Shown piece after piece: positions 22,106 through 31,863 of a DNA stretch of 33,331 nucleotides (within the stretch, counting starts at the first letter, position 1; the number at the start of each line of letters is the position of its first letter). The translations under genes were made by a program, and so were the position numbers. The notes beneath the pieces were generated by a model that saw nothing but the letters and a program-made list of their open reading frames with translations, did no database searches and was not told the origin of the DNA. Location of the stretch: NCBI GenBank assembly GCA_018398765.1, contig JAHBMJ010001259.1, forward strand, positions 1 to 33,331. The letters run 5' to 3'. This stretch comes from Chromera velia. Taxonomy: Eukaryota > Sar > Chromeraceae.

Positions 22106-22702
22106 CGGGGCGTTCCCCAGCCTAAGCTGAGGTATCAGACCCCACCCTCGGGGCCCGCCAGAGTCTGTTGCCCTGGCCGCTGCTGCATGATTGTTCGTTG
22201 TTCGAGCCACGGCTCTGGATCCGTGTTGGCTTTCCGGCCTGAAAATTGATCTGAAACGGCATGTAATTTGGGCTTCCTCGCTCTTTTTGTTTGCTTTATC
22301 AATCTTCTTCTGCGGCTCCCTCCTTCCCCACCCTAACGCTCCTTCGGTCGTCTCTAAGTTATCAATTGTCTCCTCATATTCTTTTGTTAGTCTCTCGATC
22401 GCCCGCTGCCTTCCGGTGATTCCTGCATGTCTGGCCGCCAGAGCGTCTCCCTCTATATGTCCGTACTGTCCTGGACACTCCTCAAACACCCTCCGTCTGA
22501 ATGACGCCCATCCCAAAAACTCATCCACTCCGGCATGACATTCATTCAACAGAAAACACAAAAGCGTCGAGTTGTCCCTTTTTCCCTCTTCTCTGTTGAG
22601 CCCTTCTTTTTCTGTGGCTGCCTCTCTGGCTCTTTCTTCCATCTTGCTGTCCCATTTCTCTTCTATCTTTCTGAACATCTCTGCTCGCTCTCTCTCTGTC
22701 AA
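22097..22702 (-). pseudogene. LINE ORF2 C-terminal tail in a shifted frame
   Basis: Just after the zinc knuckle (HLVTECPIFDRERA) the protein-like pattern moves to another frame: RAEMFRKIEEKWDSKMEE, then LLCFLLNECHAGVDEFLGWA. LINE proteins commonly carry such a helical tail after the knuckle. The shift falls in a GAGAGAGAGCGAG stretch, which suggests replication slippage. The frame ends near 22097, close to the conserved 3' end. Confidence 0.6.
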
Positions 22703-25700
22703 AAATAGGACATTCTGTCACCAAATGCATTTCATCTTCCACCACCTCGATTCCCAACCACCCTCGACAGAACTGGCACATCTTTTTCTGTAACGGCACC
22801 TTCTCTCCCCCCCTTACCGGAATTTTTCCCTGAGTCGCAGCCACAGCCCTGTCTCCCACCCTGCATGCTGCTCTCCTCCTGTGTTCTGATCGCGGCGCCA
22901 CTCTCGTATAGCAAAAAGGGGCTCTCCCTATTCTCTCTCTGTCTATTTTCATTGTCGAGCCAACCTTTCTACCTGCTCTGTCTTCAAACAAAGAAAGGTG
23001 GAGACGGTTTCCGTTTGAGACCTTTCTGTGCACGTCAGCCATCATCACTCCTGTCAGTTCTGCCTTCTCCTGACTGCTCTTCTCTCTTATGTTTCTTTTT
23101 ATTCTATGTGCAAACGCCTCTCTCTTCTTCTCGTCTAGCTCATTTTTTGTTCTCTTCAGCAGCCATCTCTCTATCCCGTCCACTCTCTCGTTGACTACCT
23201 GTGTTCCTCTCTACCCTACGCTTCCTTTTAGTCTTTCTCTTGCAAAAGCGTGCATTCCTCTGTCTGTGTAGAGTGCCTGTGCGCATTGCTTCAGATGAGG
23301 GAAAAGATGAAAAGGATGCATTCCTCTCCCCCCCCCCATTTCGTTCTCTACCCCCTCTCTCAAGCATGTAAGGATTGCCTGCCCTACCGCTTCATTTCTT
23401 CTCTTCGTTAAAGCCTTCCCTGCCCACCGGATCGTTCTAGAAGCCACTTCAAGATCGATCGGAATGAAACCTCCTTCCATCATCAGCGTGTTACAATTCT
23501 CTTTCTTTCTCAAACGCAAAATAAACCTGACAAATCTCCTTTGCTTCTCGTCGAATTCTGCATACGCGCTATCTGGGCATGCATGGATTTCGTATCCATA
23601 CAACCATACGGCGCGTATTCTCTGTTTAAATATATTGAAGCAATCAGCAGGTGGAATCCCTCCTTCCCTTCCTATCTTCCCCATCAGTCCCTGCATGCAT
23701 CTCTCTGCTTTGATTGACCACGCTTCCATCATGCTTTCTAGGTTGCAGTCGGCGGATAGGACTAGTCCCAGGTAGGGTTGCTCTCTTACTTCTTTTATCA
23801 CTATCTCCCCCAGTCTAACTTTTTCTTTCTCTCTTGATGCGATGCGGCCAAACTGGACCAGTCTCGACTTGTCAGAGAATAGAAGACGAAGAGGTTCTGC
23901 AAAGGCTACAAGGTTCGAAAGAAGAAGGTTCAACTGTCTATCTGAGGATTTGAGGAGTGTTGTGTCATCTGCAAACAGAGGGGCAAGGAAATTGACCCAC
24001 CTCCCATTTTCTCCTGCCGGTACCTTTGGCCTCTGTCTGTCGGTCTATCGTCTCTGTCCTCTCCTCTTTCCTACTTCCTCTGGCAAGTCATATATGTACA
24101 CAGAGTAAAGGGAAGGGCCGCTCGGGCCTTTTTGCTTGAGTCCTTTGTCTTCTGGGTACTACATGCTCGTTCCCTTCACCCGTGCCCTCACTTTTTCCAG
24201 AGAGGCCTCAACCCATCTGATCAGACCTTCCTCCACCCCTGCCTTTCTCAATTTCTCTTTTAACTTTTCAAGCCTCACTTCGTCGAAAGCCCGTGTGAAG
24301 TCAACAAAAGCAACACTGAGCACTTCCATTCGAGCAATAACGAACAGCAAAAGAAAAATTGCATCGCATGTGCCTATCTTTCTCTTGTATGCAAACTGCC
24401 ATGACATCTGTCTAGCTTCCTTTTCTACCTTTGTTCTCATGATCATGTCCCCCCATTTCACATCTGCTACCACCAGGTGCACTCCCCTCCATCCCCCAAT
24501 TAGTGCGAGTGACTTACCCGGTTTTGGAAGGGCCGTCACCGGTAAGTCATTCCACCCTTTCGGCCACCAGCCAAAACGATATGCAACATTAATTAACAAA
24601 ACATACAAAGATACCAGCTCAGTCGATTTTTCTATCGTTTTCAGCATTCCTAGGGGCATTCCGTCCTTCCCAGCGGCCTTTCTGGGGTTGCCTACTCTTT
24701 TCATTGGCTTCCTTACCTCCTTTTCCTCTGCTATGTGCCATCCTTTTTCCTTAATTGCTCTACTCACTGTCGTTTTTCTTTCTTGTTCCCTCTTTCTCTC
24801 TTCTTTCTCTTCCTTTAGCAGCTTGTGCGTTTGTTTGAAACCTTCTGCTACCTGCTGGGTTGTCATGCTGTCTTTTGTTTTTCTTGGTGCTGCCCTCCTG
24901 TCTTCCTCACCGAGTCTCCTCCACACCTTCCAGCAGCCTCCTTCATTTATTTCGGCTCTTATGTTCTCCACCTTTCTCTTTTCTGCCTTCCGTTGCTCTC
25001 TCGTCACCGCGTTTCTCAGCGCTCTCTCTATCATGACTAACTGTTTTCTTCTCTCCTCATATGCCTGTCTCAATCTTTCTCCTTCCTGAGCTGAGGTGCT
25101 GCTCTCATTTTCTCGTTTATCCCTCTGCTCTCTTTCTGCTTTCAGGCCTCTGATTTCCTCTCTCACTTTTCTCTCTATTCTTCTGAGTTTTCTTATTTGC
25201 TTTCTTCCTTCCCCTCTCAGCGCTTCTGCTGGCTCTTCTTTCCTCTCCCTTTTTCTTTCTTCTTTCTTCTCCTTCTTTGTTGCCCACATGAAGGTTTTCT
25301 CTCTGATGTGTTGGAACTTCTGGTATGCTTCGTCGAGCAAGTCTTTCTTTATTTCTTCTCCCTCTTCCATATCCATTGCTTTCTGAAAGACCTCACTCAC
25401 TTTTTCCTCCTTCACTCTTTTCTGAAGCTCTTGGAGATACCTCTCCTCTCCTTCCTTTGTGAGCGTTCCCTTCCATCTTGGCTTGATTTGATCTTCTCTT
25501 TTCTCGTTTTTCTTTCTCTTTTCCCTCTTTTTTGTCTTTCTTCGCCTATCTTTTCTTCTTTTCTTTTTGTTCTGTTCTTGGTTGGCTTCGTTCTCTTCCT
25601 CGTTTCCTCTTCCCTCGCCGCTCTCATTCTCTCTTTCTTCCTCCCTCAGGACTAATCTAAGAGCTGAATGGTCTGACCGAGCTGAGCACACACAAAATAC

Positions 25701-26587
25701 AGAAAAAAGAAGAACAGATGGCAGAGACACAGGAGACATGCATGCATAGTCGATCAGGGACCTCCCTCTGTCTCCCCCCCTGTCGAAGGTAAACGATCCA
25801 TCGAAGTTGAAAGCTACCTTCTCCCCCCCCTCTTCGACCGCATACCGCCTCAGTCCATTCAGAGGAACAATGCCCACCATCCCACAAAAACAAATAAGAG
25901 CCCTTCCCTTTATGTTCTCTGTCTCGTCTTTAGACTCCCTCTCCGGTCTGAAAACTTCCTCTCTCCCGCCTGTTTGTACCCACTCTTCCCCTTCTCCCCC
26001 TCCCTTCCCTGTCAAGATTATCAGAGGAGTTTTCTTTCCAGTGCGGGCGTTGAAGTCCCCCATCACGCAGACCTCTGAGAATCTGCTCTCTCCTTTTCTT
26101 TCTCTCTCTGCTCTTTTCTCTTCGATTTTCTCTGCCAAATTGTTGAGGTGTGTCTCATCTGCGTAGTTCGACTCTTCATGGGGGTCATACAAGCCAACGA
26201 AGAGCGGGAAGCCTGGTGCTTCTGCAAATACCGCTATCTCCGTTGCTCTTTCTGTTGTAAAGCCCAGCTCTCTTACCTTTCTGCTCATCAATACCATCAC
26301 CCTCCCTATCGTCGTCACTTCTCTTCCCTCCCTTACTAACGGGAAATTCGTTCCTTGCAGTCTTCCTCCATTCACACTGCACACTGTCCTCTCTGTTCTA
26401 GTTTCATTCATAAAGAGGATGTCGGTTCCTTTCGTTTCTTCTGTGAAAAGTGGGCTTTGCACCAAATTCTCCGTTCTTCCCCTTACGTTCAGAGCCCACA
26501 TCTCTACTCTTTTGTCTTTTTTGTTTTGTTTGCTCTTCCTGTTCGTCACGGGGGAAGACAAAAAAGAAAAGGAAGAAGAGGAAGACA

Positions 26588-26618
<31 letters not shown>

Positions 26619-27524
26619 AGAAGAAGAAGACGAAGACGAAGACGAGGACGAAGACGAAGACGAAGACGAAGAAGAAGAAGAAGAAGAAGCAGAAGAAGAA
26701 GAAGCAGAAAAAGAAGAAGCAGAAGAAGAAGAAGAAGAAGAAGAAGAAGAAAAAGAAGAAGAAGAAGAAAAAGAAGAAGAAGAAGAAGAAGAAAAAGAAG
26801 AAGAGGGAATAGGAGGAGGAGAAGAAGAGGAGGAGGAGGAAGAAGAAGAAGAAGAAATCTCCCGGCAGTCTGGCCTCTTCCCACCCCTCCCTCCCTGTTC
26901 TTTCCCGCCCTCTTTCTTTCCCCCGCCAGTGCCAGAGAAAGAGGAACAAAAACTAAGAGACTCAGAGGAAAAAGAAAAACAAGAGGAAGACGCAGAAGAA
27001 GTAGTGAAGCTGTAAGGAGACGGACCTGGTAGGGGACAACGAGACAAAGAAGCTCGAACGGAACAGGAAAGAGAAGAACATACACATGAACACATGTTGG
27101 CACGTATTTGTTCGTCTTTATAAATTAAACTATTCTCCTTCTCTGACGAGCCTTCGATTTCTGAGGAAAAAGAGAAGCCAAACCGGGATCCGTCTTGCTC
27201 GGGTGTGTTGATTGAGAATAGATGTATGCTGCAGAAACATCTGGGATGCTCGAGGGTGTTTTTTGGTTCTTTTTCTCTGGCAGGGCCACATTCTACATCC
27301 CAGAGGTCTAACCGAAAGGGAACGAAATCGCTTTTTTCTTCTTTGTCCTCCCCTGGACTCTCCTTCCCTCCTGTCCTTCTTCCCAACAAAAATCCTCCAC
27401 CTTTTCTCACTTGGTTTCTCTCTGTCTCCTCTGCGGGTGGATTAGTCCTTTCTCTGTTCGTAGTTGCCCCGTCCTTCTCTGTGTACTTGCCTTCACATCG
27501 CTCTACATGCAAAGGAGGGCACAA
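22542..27524 (-). CDS. LINE ORF2: AP-endonuclease, reverse transcriptase, zinc knuckle (three in-frame TAG)
   Basis: One frame runs about 1660 codons. The N-terminal ~340 codons hold a Cys/Ser-rich segment and a long Ser run from the GAA tract. The endonuclease (about 26505-25650) shows MNETRTE, GLYDPHEE, MGDFNARTG, RSLIDYA and the terminal SDH. A Lys/Glu-rich coiled-coil linker follows. The reverse transcriptase (about 24700-23210) shows NPRKAAGKDG, LPKPGK, FVDFTRAFDEV (motif A), QKGPSGPSLYSVYIYDLP (motif B region), PLFADDT (motif C) and YLGLVLS. The knuckle is CX2CX13HX4C (CQFC...HLVTEC). In-frame TAG codons lie at about 24159, 24045 and 23211. Function in the family: nicks target DNA and copies element RNA in place. 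Confidence 0.85.
26563..26860. repeat. (GAA)n-dominated tract inside LINE ORF2
   Basis: About 300 bp that is almost pure purine on the plus strand: GAA units with blocks of GAC/GAG and AAA. On the element's coding strand it reads as TCT/TTC-type codons giving a Ser run of about 100 residues between the N-terminal segment and the endonuclease. The plus-strand Glu/Asp frame is not a gene. Confidence 0.85.
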
Positions 27525-27614
27525 GAGGGGGGGAGCACACTGGTCTACATCTTTTTTCAGTAAATGTGAAAGAGAGTTGGAAGGTAGCGAGGAACGTGGC
27601 CAAGGCTCGTCTAA

Positions 27615-28238
27615 TCAACACACCTGTATAGGGACTGCCCCTCGCGAAGCAGTCCTGCTCCCCCCCCCTTGTATCAACTCGGGGTCTCCAGTGAGCTTTT
27701 CCTCCCTGCGCTTAGGCTGGCCGAGCCAATTTGCAGAGGAAAAAGAGTCTCGACTATTCGGAGCGGAAGAGTGAAAATTTCTACACAATTTTTTTGAAAG
27801 AGTGTGCAACTCGTTGGGGGCTCCACAGGTGGTCTTATGATTCGGTGTGCCTCCTTCCATCTCCTCCCCTTCCTCACTCAGCACCCAAAACTTGTTCCTT
27901 CTCAAAACGTTGGACTCAGAAGGAGCCTTCCTGGCATGCTCTCTCTTTGCACTCCGTCTCTCGATTTTTTTCAGTTCTTCCCCGAGCCCCATCTTTTCTA
28001 CCCTCTCTATCGTGTCTCTCACTGTCCACTCGGTCATCTCTGCCTCTAACAACTTCACCCTTCTCTTTAACATTTCCTTTGCTTCCATCACCCTTTCTAT
28101 TCTCTTTCTGAGCTCTTCTATCGATCTCTTTTCTTCCTCAATCGACGTTTCTTGCTCGTCTTCCCTTGAGAGCCTTTTTCCAGGGGGAGGCCGGCTCCCG
28201 ACCTCTCTCTTTCTTCCTCCCCCCTTCTCCTCTTTCAA
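27615..28238 (-). CDS. LINE second ORF: coiled-coil, unknown role
   Basis: About 207 codons, in the same frame as ORF1 and ORF2 but separated from them by stops (TAG, TAA and TAG upstream; TGA downstream). The first half is a long Glu/Lys/Arg helix (EELRKRIERVMEAKEMLKRR, then LLEAEMTEWTVRDTIERVEKMG) with clear heptads. The second half is less ordered. The first codon of the open frame is TTG, so a true start is unclear. It may be a separate small ORF, or the N-terminal part of ORF2 cut off by one TGA. Confidence 0.5.
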   Translation of the reverse strand: MKEEKGGGRKREVGSRPPPGKRLSREDEQETSIEEEKRSIEELRKRIERVMEAKEMLKRRVKLLEAEMTEWTVRDTIERVEKMGLGEELKKIERRSAKREHARKAPSESNVLRRNKFWVLSEEGEEMEGGTPNHKTTCGAPNELHTLSKKLCRNFHSSAPNSRDSFSSANWLGQPKRREEKLTGDPELIQGGGSRTASRGAVPIQVC

Positions 28239-28292
28239 CTGCTAACCCCGTTAACGGCCAACACCGGAGGCCTCCCCCCCGGCGTTTGCCTG

Positions 28293-29249
28293 CTACTGCT
28301 TTGTACTTCCGTTCTGCACCTGCATCCTCTTCTTTCCCTTCTGCTCAATTCTGGGGCTTGGTTTCGGGATTCCTGTTTGCTGGCCATCTCTCTCTGTTCC
28401 CCCCATCACGAGATCTCCATTTCCCTCTGGAGCTCTCGGTTGGGGTTGCTCTGAGAGGGGAATGTCTAGTCTCTGAAGGGCCTTCCTTACCTCTTCTTTC
28501 TTCTGGTCACTGGAAGCTGCATCTCCCATCACTCCCACTGCCCACTTTTTCGTTGCTGCGTCTGTCTGCTCCTTCGTCCTTGGGATCACACAGCGGAGTT
28601 GGTCTTCTGTTTCTGGGTGTTGTATGTTGTTCTGTTCATCAAAGAGGGAGTCAAAATCCCTTGCTACTGTTTCTGCACTGAAGACCACCTTCGTCATTGA
28701 CCCCCACGACTGATGGTTCATCGACATCACCCCCTGGAATGCCTGGAACATCGTCTCAGCAAACGCTGCAGCCTGCAGTCGGGTATCTTTTCTCACCCCA
28801 TTGGGATCGAGTGCTGCTGTGTAGATGAAATTCTTTGCATGTATGTGGATGTCTTTCTTGGGCAGTTTCAGTCCAAGAACAACCCGCGAGCAGATTCTCC
28901 TCTCCTCTTCCACCTTCTCCTTGGCCGACCTTTTCTGTCCCTTCTCCAAATTTCCCAGTCTCGTTTCGTGATCGTTCACCGTCTGTTGCATCTTTCTTTG
29001 ATGCTCCCCCATCTCTTCTATACTGTTTTTTAGTCCCTGGATCTTCTCTCCCAATTTCTCTTCTGTTCGAGCCTCGCTTTCACGGAGTAGCCTTTCCATG
29101 ACACCTTCCGTGAGAGCTGGCTGCTTGGGCATCTTCTTCCTGTCCTTCAGCATCTCCTTGTGGGTCCCTTCTTCGTCTGAGCTGATATCAGAGAGGCTAG
29201 GGCACTTCAAAAAGTTCGTCTCTGCGTCTTTTTCCTCCTTTTCTATCAT
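28293..29249 (-). CDS. LINE ORF1: coiled-coil, probable RNA-binding chaperone
   Basis: The first ATG of the frame is at 29249, following GTGGTCAGA in the open frame; about 318 codons, stop TAG. A heptad-like segment (ESEARTEEKLGEKIQGLKNS onward) spans roughly residues 60-115. It is followed by RRICSRVVLGLKLPKKD, which resembles the start of the RRM-like domain of L1-type ORF1 proteins. In that family ORF1p trimerises and coats the element RNA. The C-terminus is Pro/Gly/Gln-rich. No CCHC knuckle is seen. Confidence 0.7.
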   Translation of the reverse strand: MIEKEEKDAETNFLKCPSLSDISSDEEGTHKEMLKDRKKMPKQPALTEGVMERLLRESEARTEEKLGEKIQGLKNSIEEMGEHQRKMQQTVNDHETRLGNLEKGQKRSAKEKVEEERRICSRVVLGLKLPKKDIHIHAKNFIYTAALDPNGVRKDTRLQAAAFAETMFQAFQGVMSMNHQSWGSMTKVVFSAETVARDFDSLFDEQNNIQHPETEDQLRCVIPRTKEQTDAATKKWAVGVMGDAASSDQKKEEVRKALQRLDIPLSEQPQPRAPEGNGDLVMGGTERDGQQTGIPKPSPRIEQKGKKRMQVQNGSTKQ

Positions 29250-29411
29250 TCTGACCACAAAGAAAAAGTGAGACGGCTAAGGATTTTTGACTGTTGCACG
29301 TATGTCCAAAACTTTGCCGTCTCTTCACCTTTTCTTCTCGGGAAGCTTTCGTTCCGATTCGCTCTGAGAGTGCAGCTCGCAGAAGACAGAAGACAGCTTG
29401 CAGAAGATGCC

Positions 29412-29700
29412 GTAGAGCACTGTCGCCATTTTGTCCTAGGTTTTGTCTTATAAAGATCACTCCCACATATCTCTCTATATAGAGCAATTTCCTAGGCAAT
29501 TTTGTAATATCGATAAAGAAATACAGTTTTAATCTAAGTTTGAACTCAATTGATAAACTGGCCTAGGTTTGAACGTTTTATATGTACGCGTTTTACCGTG
29601 TCTAGTACTTCATATATATAGTTGGGATTTTGAAAAGAAGGATCTTGGTTGAATTAATAAGTACTAGTATAAATCAAAGAACTGCTGTTGTAAAGAACCG
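29412..29700. other. AT-rich flank of the LINE 5' end
   Basis: It starts with GTAGAGCACTGTCGCCATTT, the right half of the insertion target, and continues as AT-rich DNA without ORFs. CCTAGG motifs occur near 29435, 29490 and 29562. It appears continuous in character with 21346-22030 across the LINE. Confidence 0.65.
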
Positions 29701-29971
29701 AACTGTCTCATGCGTTGCCGCCAAACACTAGATTTGAACACATCTTGTCCCGTCTTCCCCTCATTCAAGTTCGCTCCCCTCACAACCTCCTCTTTCCCCT
29801 TGGACTCGGATTCCGCCCACTGGCAGTTGACCAATCTTGGCTTCTCCACGGCTCATTATTTTTCATGTCTGCCAACGCACTCAGGTACTTTTCGGGTGGT
29901 GGTCTCTCTGTGTGCTGCTCCAAGAACCTCGGCAGCGTAAGCAAGCGTGCCACATTCGTGTCTGTCCAAAC

Positions 29972-30291
29972 AGGCAGCATGCAGGGACAGGCAAAACGGA
30001 TGCGAACACTCATCAGTGCGCAGACTTCCACCCTCCACCTGAGCTTGCCGGAGCTCGCTCTGTGTCGGGAGCCTGAATCCAGGCAGCATGCAGGGACAGG
30101 CAAAACGGATGCGAACACTCATCAGTGCGCAGACTTCCACCCTCCACCTGAGCTTGCCGGAGCTCGCTCTGTGTCGGGAGCCTGAGTCCAGGCAGCATGC
30201 AGGGACAGGCAAAACGGATGCGAGCACACATCAGTGCGCAGACTTCCACCCTCCACCTGAACTTGCCGGAGCTCGCTCTGTGTCGGGAGCC
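29972..30291. repeat. Three-copy tandem repeat, 109-bp unit
   Basis: Units begin AGGCAGCATGCAGGGACAGG at 29972, 30081 and 30190 and end near TGTGTCGGGAGCC. The copies differ at only a handful of positions, so amplification is recent. Because 109 is not a multiple of 3 the unit does not encode a protein repeat. Confidence 0.95.
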
Positions 30292-30535
30292 TTGAATGGC
30301 GCTAGGGCCGCCGCGGCCGTCTTCACAGGGTGCAGGTCTACTTGAAGATTATGCAGAGGTCTGGCCGGCGCTTTGCATGCTGTCTTCTTCCGACCATGCA
30401 TCGGTTTGAGTGCATCACGCTCGGAGACCTTACAGCCTGCATGCGCCGTTTCTGTTCTGTTCTGCCTTCCGACACCGCAACCGGCCCACCACGACAGCAG
30501 CAAGGAGAAGAGCTGCAGACTGCAGTGTGGGGGGG

Positions 30536-30637
30536 GAGAGTTGCGGTTCATCTTCGGAGGTGTGGGGGGGAGAGTTGCGGTTCATCTTCGGAGGTGTGGG
30601 GGGGAGAGTTGCGGTTCATCTTCGGAGGTGTGGTACC
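30536..30637. repeat. Three-copy tandem repeat, 34-bp unit
   Basis: GAGAGTTGCGGTTCATCTTC recurs at 30536, 30570 and 30604, each followed by GGAGGTGTGG. The copies are nearly identical. A diverged copy (AGAGTTACAGTTTATCTTCG) lies at about 31260. Confidence 0.95.
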
Positions 30638-31145
30638 TTTTTGTTGTCTGCTCTAGCTGCAAACGAACGGACGCCCCTGTTGTGTCCGAAAATCTCAGCG
30701 CAAACGATTGAACGAGCGAACACGAATGGACGGACGAAGCACGGGGACAGACAGACAGACAGACAGAGAGAGAGAACCAAGATGCACCGCTCTCCTGCCT
30801 CCTTCACCCCCCCCCAAATGCTGTCAGAAGTTCGGAGAGGAGGACACAGATGTGCCCCCCTTACCCACCGCCTGTACGTCCACTCTGCCCCCCAGCTACA
30901 GAGCGACATGCACTCCTGCCTGCTGTCCTCTCTCTCCCGCTCTCCCTCGGAACAGTTGCGAAGGACCAGCTTTGACAGTGCCTGATTGTTCTTTACCTCA
31001 AAATCCCCCCCAACCTCTGCAAGCTGAGGCAGTTGGATCGATGGACTGCAAGGAGGAGTTCAAACTGTCCCGTAGTATGAAATTATTGACACCAACTCTG
31101 AGTGACCCCTCTACAGAGGACAGAGAATGGAGGGACACAGAATGG

Positions 31146-31259
31146 GGGCAGCATTTTTGTGGACGTAGAAGTCCCCCCCCGTGGAGGTGAGGACGGGAAC
31201 GGAGACGGAACTGAGGGCAGCATTGTTGTGAACGTAGAAGTCCCCCCCCGTGGAGGTGA
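31146..31259. repeat. Two-copy repeat, 69-bp period
   Basis: GGGCAGCATTxTTGTGxACG, then TAGAAGTCCCCCCCCGTGG, occurs at 31146 and 31215. It is followed by a relative of the 34-bp unit, so the 30.5 and 31.2 kb blocks share ancestry. Confidence 0.85.
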
Positions 31260-31390
31260 AGAGTTACAGTTTATCTTCGGAGGTATTAGGGGGAGAGTTG
31301 CTTCTACAGCATGGGGTGCATCTACTTCTTCCCTCCCCCCCCCCTTCCGCGCGTTTTTTGTTAAGCTCTTTGAAATCCTATGTAGGCTAG

Positions 31391-31832
31391 CTATAAGCCA
31401 AAACCGAAGACCAGTCGAAGTCCCCTCTTTACAAAATCGAACAACGAACCCCAAAAACCCTTTTCCTTGTTCTCTTCTTTTCCTTCGTCTTCCCATTTCC
31501 CCCCTTCTCCTCCGCCGTCTTCGCAGGGGGGAGAGCACGGAACACCCTCAGCCTCTGGCTGTGTGGCTCCCAACTCTGAGTCAGTCTGATCAGATGCTCT
31601 CGACGCCAGTGAGGGTAAGATCAGAGGCCCCCGTGGAGACGGCAGAGGCCGCGAAGGAAGAGGAAGCAAGTGGGAGGGGACGGGATTCAAGACAAAACCC
31701 GAGGGACGTGATCCAGGTAGTGGGAAGAACTGCAAACGGAAAAGTCAAGGTAAGAACAGGCAAGAAATCCTTGATGCTTTGATTGTCTCGCGCTTTTTGA
31801 CGAATCGAAGTTCCCTCTGTGCCGCTCCGTTT

Positions 31833-31863
<31 letters not shown>

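Larger units (their letters stand above)
22031..29411 (-). mobile_element. Nearly full-length APE-type LINE, minus strand
   Basis: The order on the minus strand is 5' UTR, coiled-coil ORF1, second coiled-coil ORF, long ORF2 (Ser-rich stretch, AP-like endonuclease, reverse transcriptase, C-terminal zinc knuckle), conserved 3' end and (ATCA)n tail. GTAGAG lies at both outer edges (22025-22030 and 29412-29417), which would be a 6-bp target-site duplication. ORF1 to ORF2 lie in one common frame, broken by stop codons at the ORF boundaries and by three TAG codons within ORF2. One frameshift follows near the zinc knuckle. The element is probably inactive but fairly young. The layout recalls the L1/Tx1 group, but the clade is not assigned here. 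Confidence 0.9.
29701..31390. other. Repeat-rich intergenic stretch, no supported gene
   Basis: This lies between the LINE flank and the last exon of the hydrolase gene, and so includes the hydrolase 3' UTR on the minus strand. ORFs here change frame between repeat copies and none shows a recognised motif. Three sets of short tandem repeats are listed separately. Confidence 0.55.

Noticed and set aside
23208-24161. Nuclear reassignment of TAG as a sense codon
   Set aside because: Prp5 ends in TAG right after the conserved RYSVI and the hydrolase also ends in TAG. Decay of CAG/TGG codons in the LINE is simpler.
26419-27015. Plus-strand Glu/Asp-rich ORF
   Set aside because: It is the complement of the GAA tract inside LINE ORF2. 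The flanking plus-strand sequence has no protein-like pattern, whereas the minus strand carries the endonuclease motifs.
22012-29440. An intact tRNA gene split by the LINE
   Set aside because: Only the D-arm-like part is visible. The anticodon stem does not pair and no good B box follows, so at best it is a decayed tRNA or SINE head.
29972-30637. Regular repeats considered as a CRISPR array
   Set aside because: Units are directly adjacent tandem copies without unique spacers, and the genome is eukaryotic.
31523-31749. Possible plus-strand exon between TTCGCAG and AAG/GTAAGA
   Set aside because: Both signals look good, but no partner exon was found on that strand. The minus-strand exon 31729-31391 joins in phase to the hydrolase and ends in a stop.
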